Shown one piece after another: positions 34,098 through 43,851 of a DNA stretch of 64,000 nucleotides. Source of the DNA: Alphaproteobacteria bacterium. GTDB taxonomy: Bacteria; Pseudomonadota; Alphaproteobacteria; Micropepsales; Micropepsaceae. Position 1 is the first letter of the stretch; each line of letters begins with the position of its first letter. The notes below the pieces were generated by a model. The model saw only the letters and a program-made list of their open reading frames with translations. It did no database searches and had not been told where the DNA came from. The position numbers and the translations under genes were made by a program. The DNA is taken from positions 62,001 to 126,000 of the forward strand of contig JAGWNK010000001.1 of the NCBI GenBank assembly GCA_028871345.1, in the 5' to 3' direction.

Positions 34098-35339
34098 TCA
34101 GCCCGCGCGACGCAACGGAATGACGGGTGCCGGTGCAGCGGGCTTGTCGGCATTTTCGGCAGGTTTGCGCTCATCGCGCACCGCCCGCGGCTCGCCGAAC
34201 AGGTAGCCCTGGGCGTAATCGACGGCGTAATCCAGGAGTTGCAGGACCGTCTGCTCCTCCTCGACGCGTTCGGCGATGAGATTGAGGCCATGTCGCTCCA
34301 ACAGCGCCTTGAAGTCCTCGGCGGCAACCGCGGCCTGGGCCGTGCCCATGCCCTTGGTCAGTGTTTCCGCCCTCACCTTCAGATATCGGAAGCCTATGGT
34401 CTTCAGCTTGCCGAAATCGAGCGCCAGCGTCGCGATGTGATCCATCGACAGGGCGAAACCCAGGCCTGCAAGATAGGAGAGATTCGCCTCGCCGTCGGCG
34501 CCGGCCTTCAAGACCGCGTCCTGCGCGAACTCGAACACGATCTGCCCCGCCAGATCGCGGTTGTGGTGCATGTATTCGAGGAACTGCGGAAAGAATTCGG
34601 CGTCGCGCAGCGTGTCGCCGGAAATGTTGCAGAACACGCCGACGCCCTTGTTCTTGGGTGACAGCTTGCGGACGATCTGCACGCAACGGAACAGCAGCAG
34701 ATTGTCGACGACCGACATCAGGCCCGCGGGTGCCGCGATCTTGATGTACTGCGCCGGCATGATCACCGAGCCGTCGACGGCCCTCAGCCGCGACAGCGCC
34801 TCGTAGAAGCGCAGCTTGCGCTGCGGCAGGCTGACGATCGGCTGAAGATAGAGGTCGACACGGTTCTCCTCGAGGGACGCGCGAATGGTCTCGAGCAGCT
34901 CTGGTTCGCCAAGGCCGCTGACGTAGCCGGGCATCGGCACGTGCGGCACGGCGGCCGGCGCGGCCGGCCGCTTGGACTTCTCCGAGATGCGCCCGGCGAA
35001 TTCGCGCATCAGGCTTTCCAGCATCTGCAGTTCGGAAACGATCTTCCTGCTCTGGGCGTTGGCGCGGGCTTCGACGGCCTTGGTCACCTCGTCGATGCGG
35101 CCGCGGGTCTCGTCAAGCGCCTTCTGGATGGCGACACCATTGCGCTTCAATGTCGCGATCTCGGAGCGGTGGAGCCTGCGGTCGCGCCGACGCACCAGGG
35201 CGGCGTCGATCTGCAGCGCCATGAGGAAGAGGATGGAGCCGCAGAACAGCCCGGTCGACAAACCTTCGACCATGCCGGCGAGAATGCCGATCGTGGTGCT
35301 CGACAGCGCATAGATCGCAATCAGCAGAATCCTGACCAT
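34098..35339 (-). CDS. TipF-like membrane EAL-domain protein, probably catalytically impaired
   Basis: The 413-residue protein has two N-terminal membrane segments (ILLIAIYALSSTTIGILAGM and LSTGLFCGSILFLMALQI). A coiled coil (residues 50-125) and a C-terminal EAL domain (from DLYLQPIVSLPQRKLRFYEALSRLR) follow. EAL itself is kept, but the metal-site DDFG is replaced by MDHIATLALDFG and FEFAQDAV lacks the usual acidic pair. This layout matches Caulobacter TipF, a c-di-GMP receptor needed for flagellum placement; the identity is inference. The ATG at 35339 is chosen to open the first membrane helix. No flagellar gene is in the window. Confidence 0.78.
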   Translation of the reverse strand: MVRILLIAIYALSSTTIGILAGMVEGLSTGLFCGSILFLMALQIDAALVRRRDRRLHRSEIATLKRNGVAIQKALDETRGRIDEVTKAVEARANAQSRKIVSELQMLESLMREFAGRISEKSKRPAAPAAVPHVPMPGYVSGLGEPELLETIRASLEENRVDLYLQPIVSLPQRKLRFYEALSRLRAVDGSVIMPAQYIKIAAPAGLMSVVDNLLLFRCVQIVRKLSPKNKGVGVFCNISGDTLRDAEFFPQFLEYMHHNRDLAGQIVFEFAQDAVLKAGADGEANLSYLAGLGFALSMDHIATLALDFGKLKTIGFRYLKVRAETLTKGMGTAQAAVAAEDFKALLERHGLNLIAERVEEEQTVLQLLDYAVDYAQGYLFGEPRAVRDERKPAENADKPAAPAPVIPLRRAG

Positions 35340-35465
35340 GGAACGGTTTCCGGCCATTTCGACCGGCAACAATTGCCCATCGCCCCCTTCCAAAGCGTTA
35401 ACCTAAACAAGCCTTGGCAGCGGATTCCCGGCGAAAAGCTTACGGCGCCGCGGCGCGCGCCTGGA

Positions 35466-36839
35466 TCATAGCGATTTCGAGTAGCTCTTTACCCGCATGG
35501 TGACGAGCTCTTCGGCGGCCGAAGGATGCAGGGCAATGGTGGAGTCGAACTGCTTCTTGGTGGCGCCCATCTTCATGGCGACGGCCGCGAGCTGGATCAT
35601 CTCAGAGGCGTCATCCCCGAAGACATGGCACCCCAGCACGCGGTCGGTATTCTGCTCGACGACCAGCTTCATCATGATGCGGTCGCCCCGTTGCGCCAAG
35701 GTCTGCTTGAGGGGGCGGAAGGTCGACTTGTAGACGTCGACGGCATGACCGAGCTCGAGCGCCCTGGCTTCGGCGAGGCCGACGGTGCCGATCTCGGGCG
35801 TCGAGAACACGGCGGTGGGCACCAGCGCGTGGTCGGGCCTAGTCGGTTCGCCGCCGAACGCCGTCTTTACGAAGCAGGTCGCCTCGTGGATGGCGACAGG
35901 CGTGAGCGCCAGGCGATCGGTGACGTCGCCGACGGCGTAGATATTGGGTACGCTGGTGCGCGAATACTCGTCCACCACGACCTTCCCGTTGGCCGCCGTC
36001 TCGATGCCGGCGCGTTCCAATCCGAGGCCTTCGGTGTTGGGCGTGCGCCCCCAGGCCAGCATAAACTTGTCGGCCGCGATCTCGTCGCCTGAGGCGGTGC
36101 GGATGTTGAGGTGCTTGCCTTTCTTGGACACTTCGGCGATCTGGCGATCGGGCATCACCTTGATGCCGCGCCGGCCCATGGATTCATGCAGGGCGTCGCG
36201 CAGATCCTCGTCGAAGCCGCGCAGGACCTTGGGCTTGCGGAAAATCAGCGTCGTGTCGACGCCGAGCTCGTTGAAGATGTGGGCGAATTCCACGGCGATG
36301 TAGCCGCCTCCGGCGATGGCGAGGCGCCGCGGCAGCTCTTTCCAGTCGAACGCCTCGTCGGAGGTGCAGCAATGCTCGACGCCCGTGCCGCCGAGCAGAT
36401 CGCGGGTCGGGCGCGCGCCGGTCGCGATCAGGATCGTGTCGGCGGTGATGGTGCGCCCGCGCGAGGTGCGCAACCTGTGGGCGTCGACAAACTCGGCGCG
36501 TTCATAGAGAACCGTGCCGCCGGCGTTCTCGACCGCCTTGAGGTAGACGCCCTCAAGGCGAGAGATTTCCATGTCCTTGTTGGCGACAAGCGTCTTCCAA
36601 TCGAAGGTGGCCGGGCCGAGGGTCCAGCCGAAACTGGGTGCCAGCTCGAACTCGTCGGCGAAACGACTGGCATAGACGAAGAGCTTCTTGGGGATGCAGC
36701 CGCGGATGACGCAGGTCCCCCCCATGCGGGATTCCTCGGCCAGCCCCACTTTGAGGCCCAGAGCCGCGGCCAGGCGGGCGGCGCGGACGCCGCCAGAACC
36801 GCCGCCGATTACAAAGAGATCGTAGTCATACCCGGCCAT
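35466..36839 (-). CDS. gor: Glutathione-disulfide reductase
   Basis: This 457-residue FAD flavoprotein reduces oxidised glutathione with NADPH. It has the FAD-binding YDLFVIGGGSGGVRAA, the redox-active disulfide GGTCVIRGCIPKKL and the NADPH-binding IAGGGYIAVEFAHIFNELG. It also has GDVTDRLALTPVAIHEA and the C-terminal catalytic HPSAAEELVTMR. The Arg pair typical of NADPH selectivity is seen in RKPKVLRGFDE. Two adjacent start codons exist (36842 and the ATG at 36839). It is divergent from the lipoprotein hydrolase gene. Confidence 0.95.
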   Translation of the reverse strand: MAGYDYDLFVIGGGSGGVRAARLAAALGLKVGLAEESRMGGTCVIRGCIPKKLFVYASRFADEFELAPSFGWTLGPATFDWKTLVANKDMEISRLEGVYLKAVENAGGTVLYERAEFVDAHRLRTSRGRTITADTILIATGARPTRDLLGGTGVEHCCTSDEAFDWKELPRRLAIAGGGYIAVEFAHIFNELGVDTTLIFRKPKVLRGFDEDLRDALHESMGRRGIKVMPDRQIAEVSKKGKHLNIRTASGDEIAADKFMLAWGRTPNTEGLGLERAGIETAANGKVVVDEYSRTSVPNIYAVGDVTDRLALTPVAIHEATCFVKTAFGGEPTRPDHALVPTAVFSTPEIGTVGLAEARALELGHAVDVYKSTFRPLKQTLAQRGDRIMMKLVVEQNTDRVLGCHVFGDDASEMIQLAAVAMKMGATKKQFDSTIALHPSAAEELVTMRVKSYSKSL

Positions 36840-36909
36840 CATTTCGCCTCGGACTTGCCAGCCATCGCTTAACCGAGCTTTGATGGGGCATCAACGCCGA
36901 GGGGGCACT

Positions 36910-38103
36910 TTGGCGAAGAGCCATGAATTGATCAAATTCGCGAAATCGCTTGCCATTGTGCTGGCCGTGGCGGCGGCCGGCTGCGCCGACGATTCCGGCC
37001 CCGTGCGCTCGGTCTGGCGCCCGGAAAGCGGCAAACCGACCTATACGAACGTCGTCTATGTCACGGATCGCGAGCCGGACGCAGCTGCAGCGGGCGGTTT
37101 TGGCCACCGCTGGGCCGACAAGGATTCGTGCGGCACGGCCGAGACGGTAGTTCCCGCAGCGCTGGCGCCGGGCGAGAAGCCGCTTTGGGGATATATCGCC
37201 AAGACCACGCCGACCGCCTGCCGGGGGTCCCTGCCCTATTCGGGCGCGGTCGCGCTCGTCGAGGCCCAAGCGAAGGAACACCACTGCAACACGGTGTTCC
37301 TCTTCGTGCACGGCTTCCATACCGGCTTCGACGGCTCCGTGCTGCGCGCCGCGCAGGTCTCGCACGACACCCAGACGAACTGCGCCGTCCTCTCGTTCAG
37401 CTGGTCGAGCGAAGTGTCGCTCGACCGCTATGCCGCCGACATCGAGCACAGCTCCTACGCCGTGCCGATGCTCTCCGAGCTGCTGCGGGAGCTGGCCGAC
37501 TCCGGTTTGCGCGTCACGATCCTCGGCCACAGCTCCGGGGCGCGGATGCTGCTGGCGTCGCTGTCGGGGTTCGCCCACAGCCGATTTCCCGTGCGCGGCA
37601 GCTTCATTGACGAACTCGTGTTGGCGGCGCCCGACGTGGGCGCCGAGAAGGGCGATGACGATTTCGCGCATCTGCTGGCCGACGCCTCACCCTACGCCAA
37701 GCGGATCACCATTTACGTTTCGCACCTCGACGGCGTGCTGCTGGCATCACAATACGCCCATGGCGGCGTGCCGCGCGCCGGCACGACGGCGGATCTTTCG
37801 TTCCGCGGCGATGACAAGGATCATGTCATCGACGTGATCGAATCCTCGCAGCCGCCAGCCGATCTCCTCGACCACAGCTATTTCGCGATGTCCTACGAGA
37901 CCATCGCCGACATGACGATGGTGCTCGACGGAGTGCCGACGGCGGACCGGATGAAGCCATGGGAGGGCTGGAAACCGACGCTCACCTGCGGCGCGACGAC
38001 AGGCTGCGGCAACGGGGCGCTGTCGGTGGCGACGACGCGCGAGCCGCGCCTCGTGACGCGCATCCTGCATGCCGTGATGCCGCTGATCCCGTTCCTGCGG
38101 TAG
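36910..38103 (+). CDS. DUF900-type alpha/beta hydrolase lipoprotein
   Basis: The roughly 397-residue protein has a lipoprotein signal (LAIVLAVAAAGC). Its alpha/beta-hydrolase domain shows VFLFVHGFHTGFDG, an oxyanion-type motif, and the nucleophile elbow ILGHSSGARMLL. The catalytic Asp and His lie probably in the last third (DHVIDVIESSQPP and LDHSYFA). The DUF900 family is uncharacterised; a serine-esterase role in the envelope is inferred. I prefer the TTG at 36910 with CGAGGGGG just before it, although an ATG at 36883 is in frame. Confidence 0.78.
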   Translation: MAKSHELIKFAKSLAIVLAVAAAGCADDSGPVRSVWRPESGKPTYTNVVYVTDREPDAAAAGGFGHRWADKDSCGTAETVVPAALAPGEKPLWGYIAKTTPTACRGSLPYSGAVALVEAQAKEHHCNTVFLFVHGFHTGFDGSVLRAAQVSHDTQTNCAVLSFSWSSEVSLDRYAADIEHSSYAVPMLSELLRELADSGLRVTILGHSSGARMLLASLSGFAHSRFPVRGSFIDELVLAAPDVGAEKGDDDFAHLLADASPYAKRITIYVSHLDGVLLASQYAHGGVPRAGTTADLSFRGDDKDHVIDVIESSQPPADLLDHSYFAMSYETIADMTMVLDGVPTADRMKPWEGWKPTLTCGATTGCGNGALSVATTREPRLVTRILHAVMPLIPFLR

Positions 38104-38115
38104 GCGGAACGGACG

Positions 38116-38820
38116 CTATTTCCTGCCCTGGATCACCTCGACGCCGCATTCGCGCGCGATGATCAGCAGGGAGGCAATGCCGACATAGAGCCCGTGATCC
38201 ACCACGCCCGCGATTTGCGACAGCGTCGCGGCGAGCCTGGGGACATCGGTGATGGCCCCGAAGGAGCAGTCGTAGATCACGTTGCCGCTGTCGGTCTTGA
38301 ACACGGCGTCGCCCTTGTGGCGCAGGACGGGCGCCAGGGCGGGGTAGCCGAGTGTTGCGGCGGCAGCCGCAAGGCGCGCCGAGGTCGTGCCGTGGCCGAA
38401 AGCGAGCACTTCCACCGGCAACGGGAAGCGGCCGAGGCGGTCGACATACTTGCTGCCGTCGGCGATCACCAGCATCCGTTTCGAGGACGTGGCGACGATC
38501 TTCTCGCGCAGCAGCGCGCCGCCCCCGCCCTTGATGAGATTGAGATCGGGATCGGCCTCGTCGGCGCCGTCGACATCGATGTCGAGCGGCGCCGCAGCGT
38601 CCAGTTCGCTCAGCGCGATTCCATAACCTGTTGCCAGCCGGGCGATGCGCTCGGAAGTCGGCACGCCGATGATCTTCAAACCGCCTCGCACGCGCGTCCC
38701 GAGCAGTTCGAGGAATATTTCCGACGTCGTGCCCGACCCAAGCCCCACTTTCATGCCGGACTCGATGAAATCCAAGGCGCGCAGGCCCGCGGCTCGTTTG
38801 AGGGCGTTGGAATCGGTCAT
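38116..38820 (-). CDS. rpiA: Ribose-5-phosphate isomerase A
   Basis: The 234-residue enzyme interconverts ribose 5-phosphate and ribulose 5-phosphate in the pentose phosphate pathway. Diagnostic motifs are VGLGSGTTSEIFL, IGVPTSERIA, DIDVDGADEADPDLNLIKGGGGALLREK (catalytic Asp and Lys) and FGHGTT near PVEVLAFGHG. The ATG at 38820 gives the usual length; the frame to 38862 would add 14 residues. It ends 12 bases from the convergent hydrolase gene and lies 38 bases downstream of the XRE regulator on the same strand. Confidence 0.95.
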   Translation of the reverse strand: MTDSNALKRAAGLRALDFIESGMKVGLGSGTTSEIFLELLGTRVRGGLKIIGVPTSERIARLATGYGIALSELDAAAPLDIDVDGADEADPDLNLIKGGGGALLREKIVATSSKRMLVIADGSKYVDRLGRFPLPVEVLAFGHGTTSARLAAAAATLGYPALAPVLRHKGDAVFKTDSGNVIYDCSFGAITDVPRLAATLSQIAGVVDHGLYVGIASLLIIARECGVEVIQGRK

Positions 38821-38858
38821 GGCGGCAATGAAGCCGATCCAGGCCACGAGGTCCAGCC

Positions 38859-39068
38859 TCACCCCGGCAGCGCGAACAGGTCTTCCACCTTGCTGCCCAA
38901 GGCTGCAGCCAGTTTGAGCGCCAGGATCGTGGAGGGCACGAAAACGCCATTCTCGACGGTGTTGATGGTCTTGCGGGAAACGCCGATCCGGGCGGCCAGC
39001 TCGGCCTGGGTCAAGCCGAGTTCGGCACGCACCTCCTTCATGCGGTTGATAAGAACCACTTCGCTCAT
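38859..39068 (-). CDS. Small XRE-family transcriptional regulator
   Basis: The 69-residue protein is a single helix-turn-helix domain: RMKEVRAELGLTQAELAARIGVSRKTINTVENG, then LALKLAAALGSKVEDLFALPG. Such mini-regulators (YozG/Cro-like) usually pair with a small membrane protein and repress their own promoter. It follows the membrane-protein gene by five bases and would bind the TAACCTATAGGT repeat upstream of that gene. The gene-pair role is inferred from position. Confidence 0.88.
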   Translation of the reverse strand: MSEVVLINRMKEVRAELGLTQAELAARIGVSRKTINTVENGVFVPSTILALKLAAALGSKVEDLFALPG

Positions 39069-39073
39069 ATCAT

Positions 39074-39529
39074 TCAGCCGGTCGTGTCGCGTTCGAACCA
39101 AACGAAGGCCAGCATCGGCACGCTGACCGCGACCATCATCAGCATCTGCGTCACCGCGAGCGCATCGACCACCTGGAAGGCGGCCGCAACCACGGCGGGG
39201 ACGAGCGCCAAGAGAAACGCGAAATAGCCGAGCGTCCAGCAGCGCCGGCGGTTGGCGACAGCCAATTCGTCGTTGAGAATGCCCGCGATCGCTCGGTTGC
39301 GGCGCATCACGGCGATAAAGCGGAACGTCAGGAGCAGCGACAGGAACCAGGCGCCGAAGCCGACACCCTGGACTGCCAGGACGGGAACCCCCGTCGACAC
39401 CGCCCATCGCGCCACCGGCTCGATGGCAAGGATCTGCCAGACGAACCAGCCCACCACATAGGCCAGCATCAGCCACCAGCGCTGCCGCAATGCTCTTCGG
39501 ACCTGTCTCTCGAGCCCGACTTGGCTCAT
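39074..39529 (-). CDS. Small membrane protein paired with the XRE regulator
   Basis: The 151-residue protein has four hydrophobic segments (WLMLAYVVGWFVWQILA, VLAVQGVGFGAWFLSLLLTF, CWTLGYFAFLLALVPAVVAAAF and MLMMVAVSVPMLAFVWF). It keeps basic residues in the loops. I do not recognise a named family. The ATG at 39529 has GGAGGCCGGC immediately upstream. It is the first gene of a two-gene operon with its regulator, and its promoter carries a symmetric operator. Membrane sensing that feeds the regulator is a possibility, not shown. Confidence 0.75.
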   Translation of the reverse strand: MSQVGLERQVRRALRQRWWLMLAYVVGWFVWQILAIEPVARWAVSTGVPVLAVQGVGFGAWFLSLLLTFRFIAVMRRNRAIAGILNDELAVANRRRCWTLGYFAFLLALVPAVVAAAFQVVDALAVTQMLMMVAVSVPMLAFVWFERDTTG

Positions 39530-39542
39530 GCCGGCCTCCATA

Positions 39543-39574
39543 TAACCTATAGGTGACATGATACCTATAGGTTA
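39543..39574. promoter_or_regulatory. Symmetric operator of the XRE/membrane-protein operon
   Basis: TAACCTATAGGT (39543-39554) and ACCTATAGGTTA (39563-39574) are perfect 12-bp inverted arms around GACATGAT. Each arm contains the self-palindrome ACCTATAGGT, with centres 18 bp apart, on nearly the same face of the helix. They flank the -10 box of the minus-strand promoter, an arrangement that fits repression by the XRE protein. Confidence 0.75.
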
Positions 39575-39587
39575 CATCAAGGGTCAA
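39558..39587 (-). promoter_or_regulatory. Sigma-70-type promoter of the XRE/membrane-protein operon
   Basis: On the minus strand TTGACC (39587-39582) and TATCAT (39563-39558) are separated by 18 bases. The start of transcription would fall near 39551, inside the downstream operator arm, with a leader of roughly 20 bases before the ATG at 39529. Confidence 0.6.
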
Positions 39588-39633
39588 GAGACATCCGGTC
39601 GCAGCGCGACGGCACGGCCCGCGAATTCGACGG

Positions 39634-41463
<1,830 letters not shown>

Positions 41464-41464
41464 G

Positions 41465-42811
41465 CTATTTGTCCTTCTTCGCGGACTTCTCCGCCTTCTT
41501 CCGTGTACGGAATTCTTCCGCCCAGCCGGGCTTCTCCACCTGCGGCGCCCGCGTCAGCGCCAGAGCGTTGGCCGGAACGTCCTTCGTGATCACCGATCCC
41601 GCACCGGTAATCGCGCCATCACCCACCTTGACCGGCGCCACCAGTGCGGTGTCGGAACCGATGAAGGCGCCCGCGCCGATATCAGTCCGGTACTTGCCGA
41701 AGCCGTCATAGTTGCAGGTGATAGTGCCAGCGCCGATGTTGGCCCCCGCGCCCACGCGGACGTCGCCCAGATAGGTCAGGTGGTTGGCCTTGGCGCCCTT
41801 CTCCAGGCGGCCGTTCTTCACTTCAACGAAATTGCCGACATGGACGTTGCCTTCGAGCACCGCGCCGGGACGCAGGCGGGCATAGGGACCGACGATGGCT
41901 CCAGGGCCCACCTCGGCGCCTTCCAGGTGCGAAAAGGCGCGGATCTGCGCGCCCGAACGGATGGTAACACCCGGTCCGAACACGACATAAGGCTCGATCT
42001 GGCAATCCGGCTCCAGCACGGTGTCATAGGCAAGGAACACTGTTTCAGGCGCCGTCAGGCCGACCGCATTGGCCAGCGCGTCGGCGCGCAGACGCGCCTG
42101 CATCGCTGCCTCGGCACGCGCCAACTCGGCGCGGCTGTTGACGCCCATCATCGAGACTTCGTCGGCTTCCACCACCGCGCAGCGCACGCCGTTGGCCTTG
42201 GCGAGCTGCGGCACGTCGGTCAGATAGTATTCCTTCTGGGCATTGTTGTTTTCGAGCCGGCAGGCCCAACCGAAGAAGCTCCGCGCATCGGCGGCGAGGA
42301 TGCCCGCGTTGCACAAGGTGACGGCGCGCTGGGCGGTGTCGGCATCCTTGAATTCGACGATGCGGTCGAGAAGCCCCTTCTCGTCGAGGATCATGCGGCC
42401 ATACGAGGCGGGATCGGCCGGGCGAAAGCCCACCATCGCCATACCAGTCCGCTCCTGCGCGGCAAACGAGGCCTTGAAGGTCTCAGGGCGCATCAGCGGC
42501 ATGTCGCCATAGGTGACGATCACGGCGCCGGAAAAACCCGCCAGCGACGGCGCAGCACAGGCCGCGGCGTGTCCGGTACCGAGCTGTGGTTCCTGGATGG
42601 CGCTCTCGGCGCCTTGCTTCGCCGCGTAGGCGCGCACAGCGTCGCCTTCCCGGTGGGTGACGACCACAATCCGCTCGACGCCGGCCGCACGCATCGCCGC
42701 GATGACATGCCCCAAGATGGGCAGCCCCGCGACCAGGTGCATGACCTTCGGCGTCGCGGATTTCATCCGCGTGCCCTGGCCTGCCGCCAGGATGATTCCC
42801 GCTCGTGCCAT
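41465..42811 (-). CDS. glmU: Bifunctional GlcNAc-1-phosphate uridyltransferase / GlcN-1-phosphate acetyltransferase
   Basis: The 448-residue enzyme has an N-terminal nucleotidyltransferase domain (ILAAGQGTRMKSATPKVMH, with QLGTGHA). Its C-terminal left-handed beta-helix has repeats such as VGPGAIVGPYARLRPGAVL and the acetyltransferase-site HLTYLGDVRVGAGANIGAG. It completes UDP-GlcNAc synthesis for peptidoglycan, lipid A and polysaccharides. It precedes glmS and is divergent from gph, from which it is separated by 83 bases. Confidence 0.97.
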   Translation of the reverse strand: MARAGIILAAGQGTRMKSATPKVMHLVAGLPILGHVIAAMRAAGVERIVVVTHREGDAVRAYAAKQGAESAIQEPQLGTGHAAACAAPSLAGFSGAVIVTYGDMPLMRPETFKASFAAQERTGMAMVGFRPADPASYGRMILDEKGLLDRIVEFKDADTAQRAVTLCNAGILAADARSFFGWACRLENNNAQKEYYLTDVPQLAKANGVRCAVVEADEVSMMGVNSRAELARAEAAMQARLRADALANAVGLTAPETVFLAYDTVLEPDCQIEPYVVFGPGVTIRSGAQIRAFSHLEGAEVGPGAIVGPYARLRPGAVLEGNVHVGNFVEVKNGRLEKGAKANHLTYLGDVRVGAGANIGAGTITCNYDGFGKYRTDIGAGAFIGSDTALVAPVKVGDGAITGAGSVITKDVPANALALTRAPQVEKPGWAEEFRTRKKAEKSAKKDK

Positions 42812-42894
42812 GCTTGTTCGATAATCCCTTATGCCGTAAGGGTAAAGTGACGATTTGCGACGTTATGTTGCCAGGGTTCAGGACCTCCTAACCG

Positions 42895-43569
42895 ATGACC
42901 ACGCCCGCCCTCGTGTTCGACCTGGACGGGACGCTTGTGGATACGGCCCCCGACCTTCTTGCGGCCCTCAACACGGCGCTTGAGGCAGAAGGCCGCCCTC
43001 CGGTCGATCCCGGGGATTTGCGCCGGCTGGTCGGCCGGGGCGCGAGAGTCCTGATCTCGGAAGCCTTCAAGATGGTGGTCGGACCCGCCAACCCGGATGC
43101 CCAGGCCCGCATGCTGGCGTGCTTTCTGGCGTATTACGAAGAGCATGTGGCAGACCGCAGCCGGCCCTTTCCGGGCGTGGTCGAGACGCTGACGGCACTC
43201 AACGCACAGGGCGTTCGCCTGGGTGTGCTTACCAACAAGCCGCATGAGATGAGCATCAGGCTTCTGGAAGCCCTGGGGCTGTCTCCGCTGTTCCGGGCCA
43301 TCTACGGCCAGGGGCGGAAAACGTACCTCAAGCCCGACCCGCGCCTGTTCGCCGACGTGGTGCACGACCTGGGCGGGCCGGGGCGCGGCGCGGTGATGAT
43401 CGGCGACAGCATCACTGACGTGGAGACGGCCCGCGGCGCCGGCGCCCCGGTCATCCTGGTGTCATACGGCTATACGCCCGAACCGGCCCATAGTCTCGGG
43501 GCAGACGCGGTGGTGGATGCCTTCGGGGACATCCCGGCGGCGGTGGCCAAGCTGCTGCAAAGGCCGTGA
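42895..43569 (+). CDS. gph: Phosphoglycolate phosphatase (HAD family)
   Basis: The 224-residue HAD hydrolase has the nucleophile motif VFDLDGTLVDTAPDLL, LGVLTNKPHEMS, YLKPDPRLFADVV and MIGDSITDVETARGAGAPVI. This fits Gph, which clears 2-phosphoglycolate formed in DNA 3'-end repair; family members can have other substrates. The ATG at 42895 is clear. It is divergent from glmU, and the tRNA-Val gene lies 55 bases after its stop. Confidence 0.9.
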   Translation: MTTPALVFDLDGTLVDTAPDLLAALNTALEAEGRPPVDPGDLRRLVGRGARVLISEAFKMVVGPANPDAQARMLACFLAYYEEHVADRSRPFPGVVETLTALNAQGVRLGVLTNKPHEMSIRLLEALGLSPLFRAIYGQGRKTYLKPDPRLFADVVHDLGGPGRGAVMIGDSITDVETARGAGAPVILVSYGYTPEPAHSLGADAVVDAFGDIPAAVAKLLQRP

Positions 43570-43624
43570 TGCCCGCCTTGCGCGGACGGGCGACGGGCTT
43601 TATAGGCTCTCTCCCCCAGGGCAC

Positions 43625-43699
43625 GGGCGCGTAGCTCAGCGGGAGAGCACACCCTTCACACGGGTGGGGTCATAGGTTCAATCCCTATCGCGCCCACCA
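43625..43699 (+). tRNA. tRNA-Val (anticodon CAC)
   Basis: The 75-base gene folds into a complete cloverleaf: acceptor GGGCGCG/CGCGCCC, D-arm GCTC/GAGC, anticodon stem CACCC/GGGTG with loop TTCACAC (anticodon CAC), T-arm ATAGG-TTCAATC-CCTAT and an encoded CCA end. It reads GTG codons. No integrase or att repeat is visible beside it. Confidence 0.95.
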
Positions 43700-43851
43700 C
43701 TGCCTTCGACAGCTGGCCCGACATCATCGCGCGCCTTTCCTGTGGGACAGCCGCGCAACGTCACAATTCGATCTGCTCGCTCTGAGAGAACCACTCTGTT
43801 GCCGCGGCCCGATTGCGCCAGCCAAGAGTCGTGAATGCGGCCAACAGGTTC

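Noticed and set aside
43625-43851. tRNA-Val as an integration site
   Set aside because: No integrase gene and no repeat of the tRNA 3' end is visible in the window.
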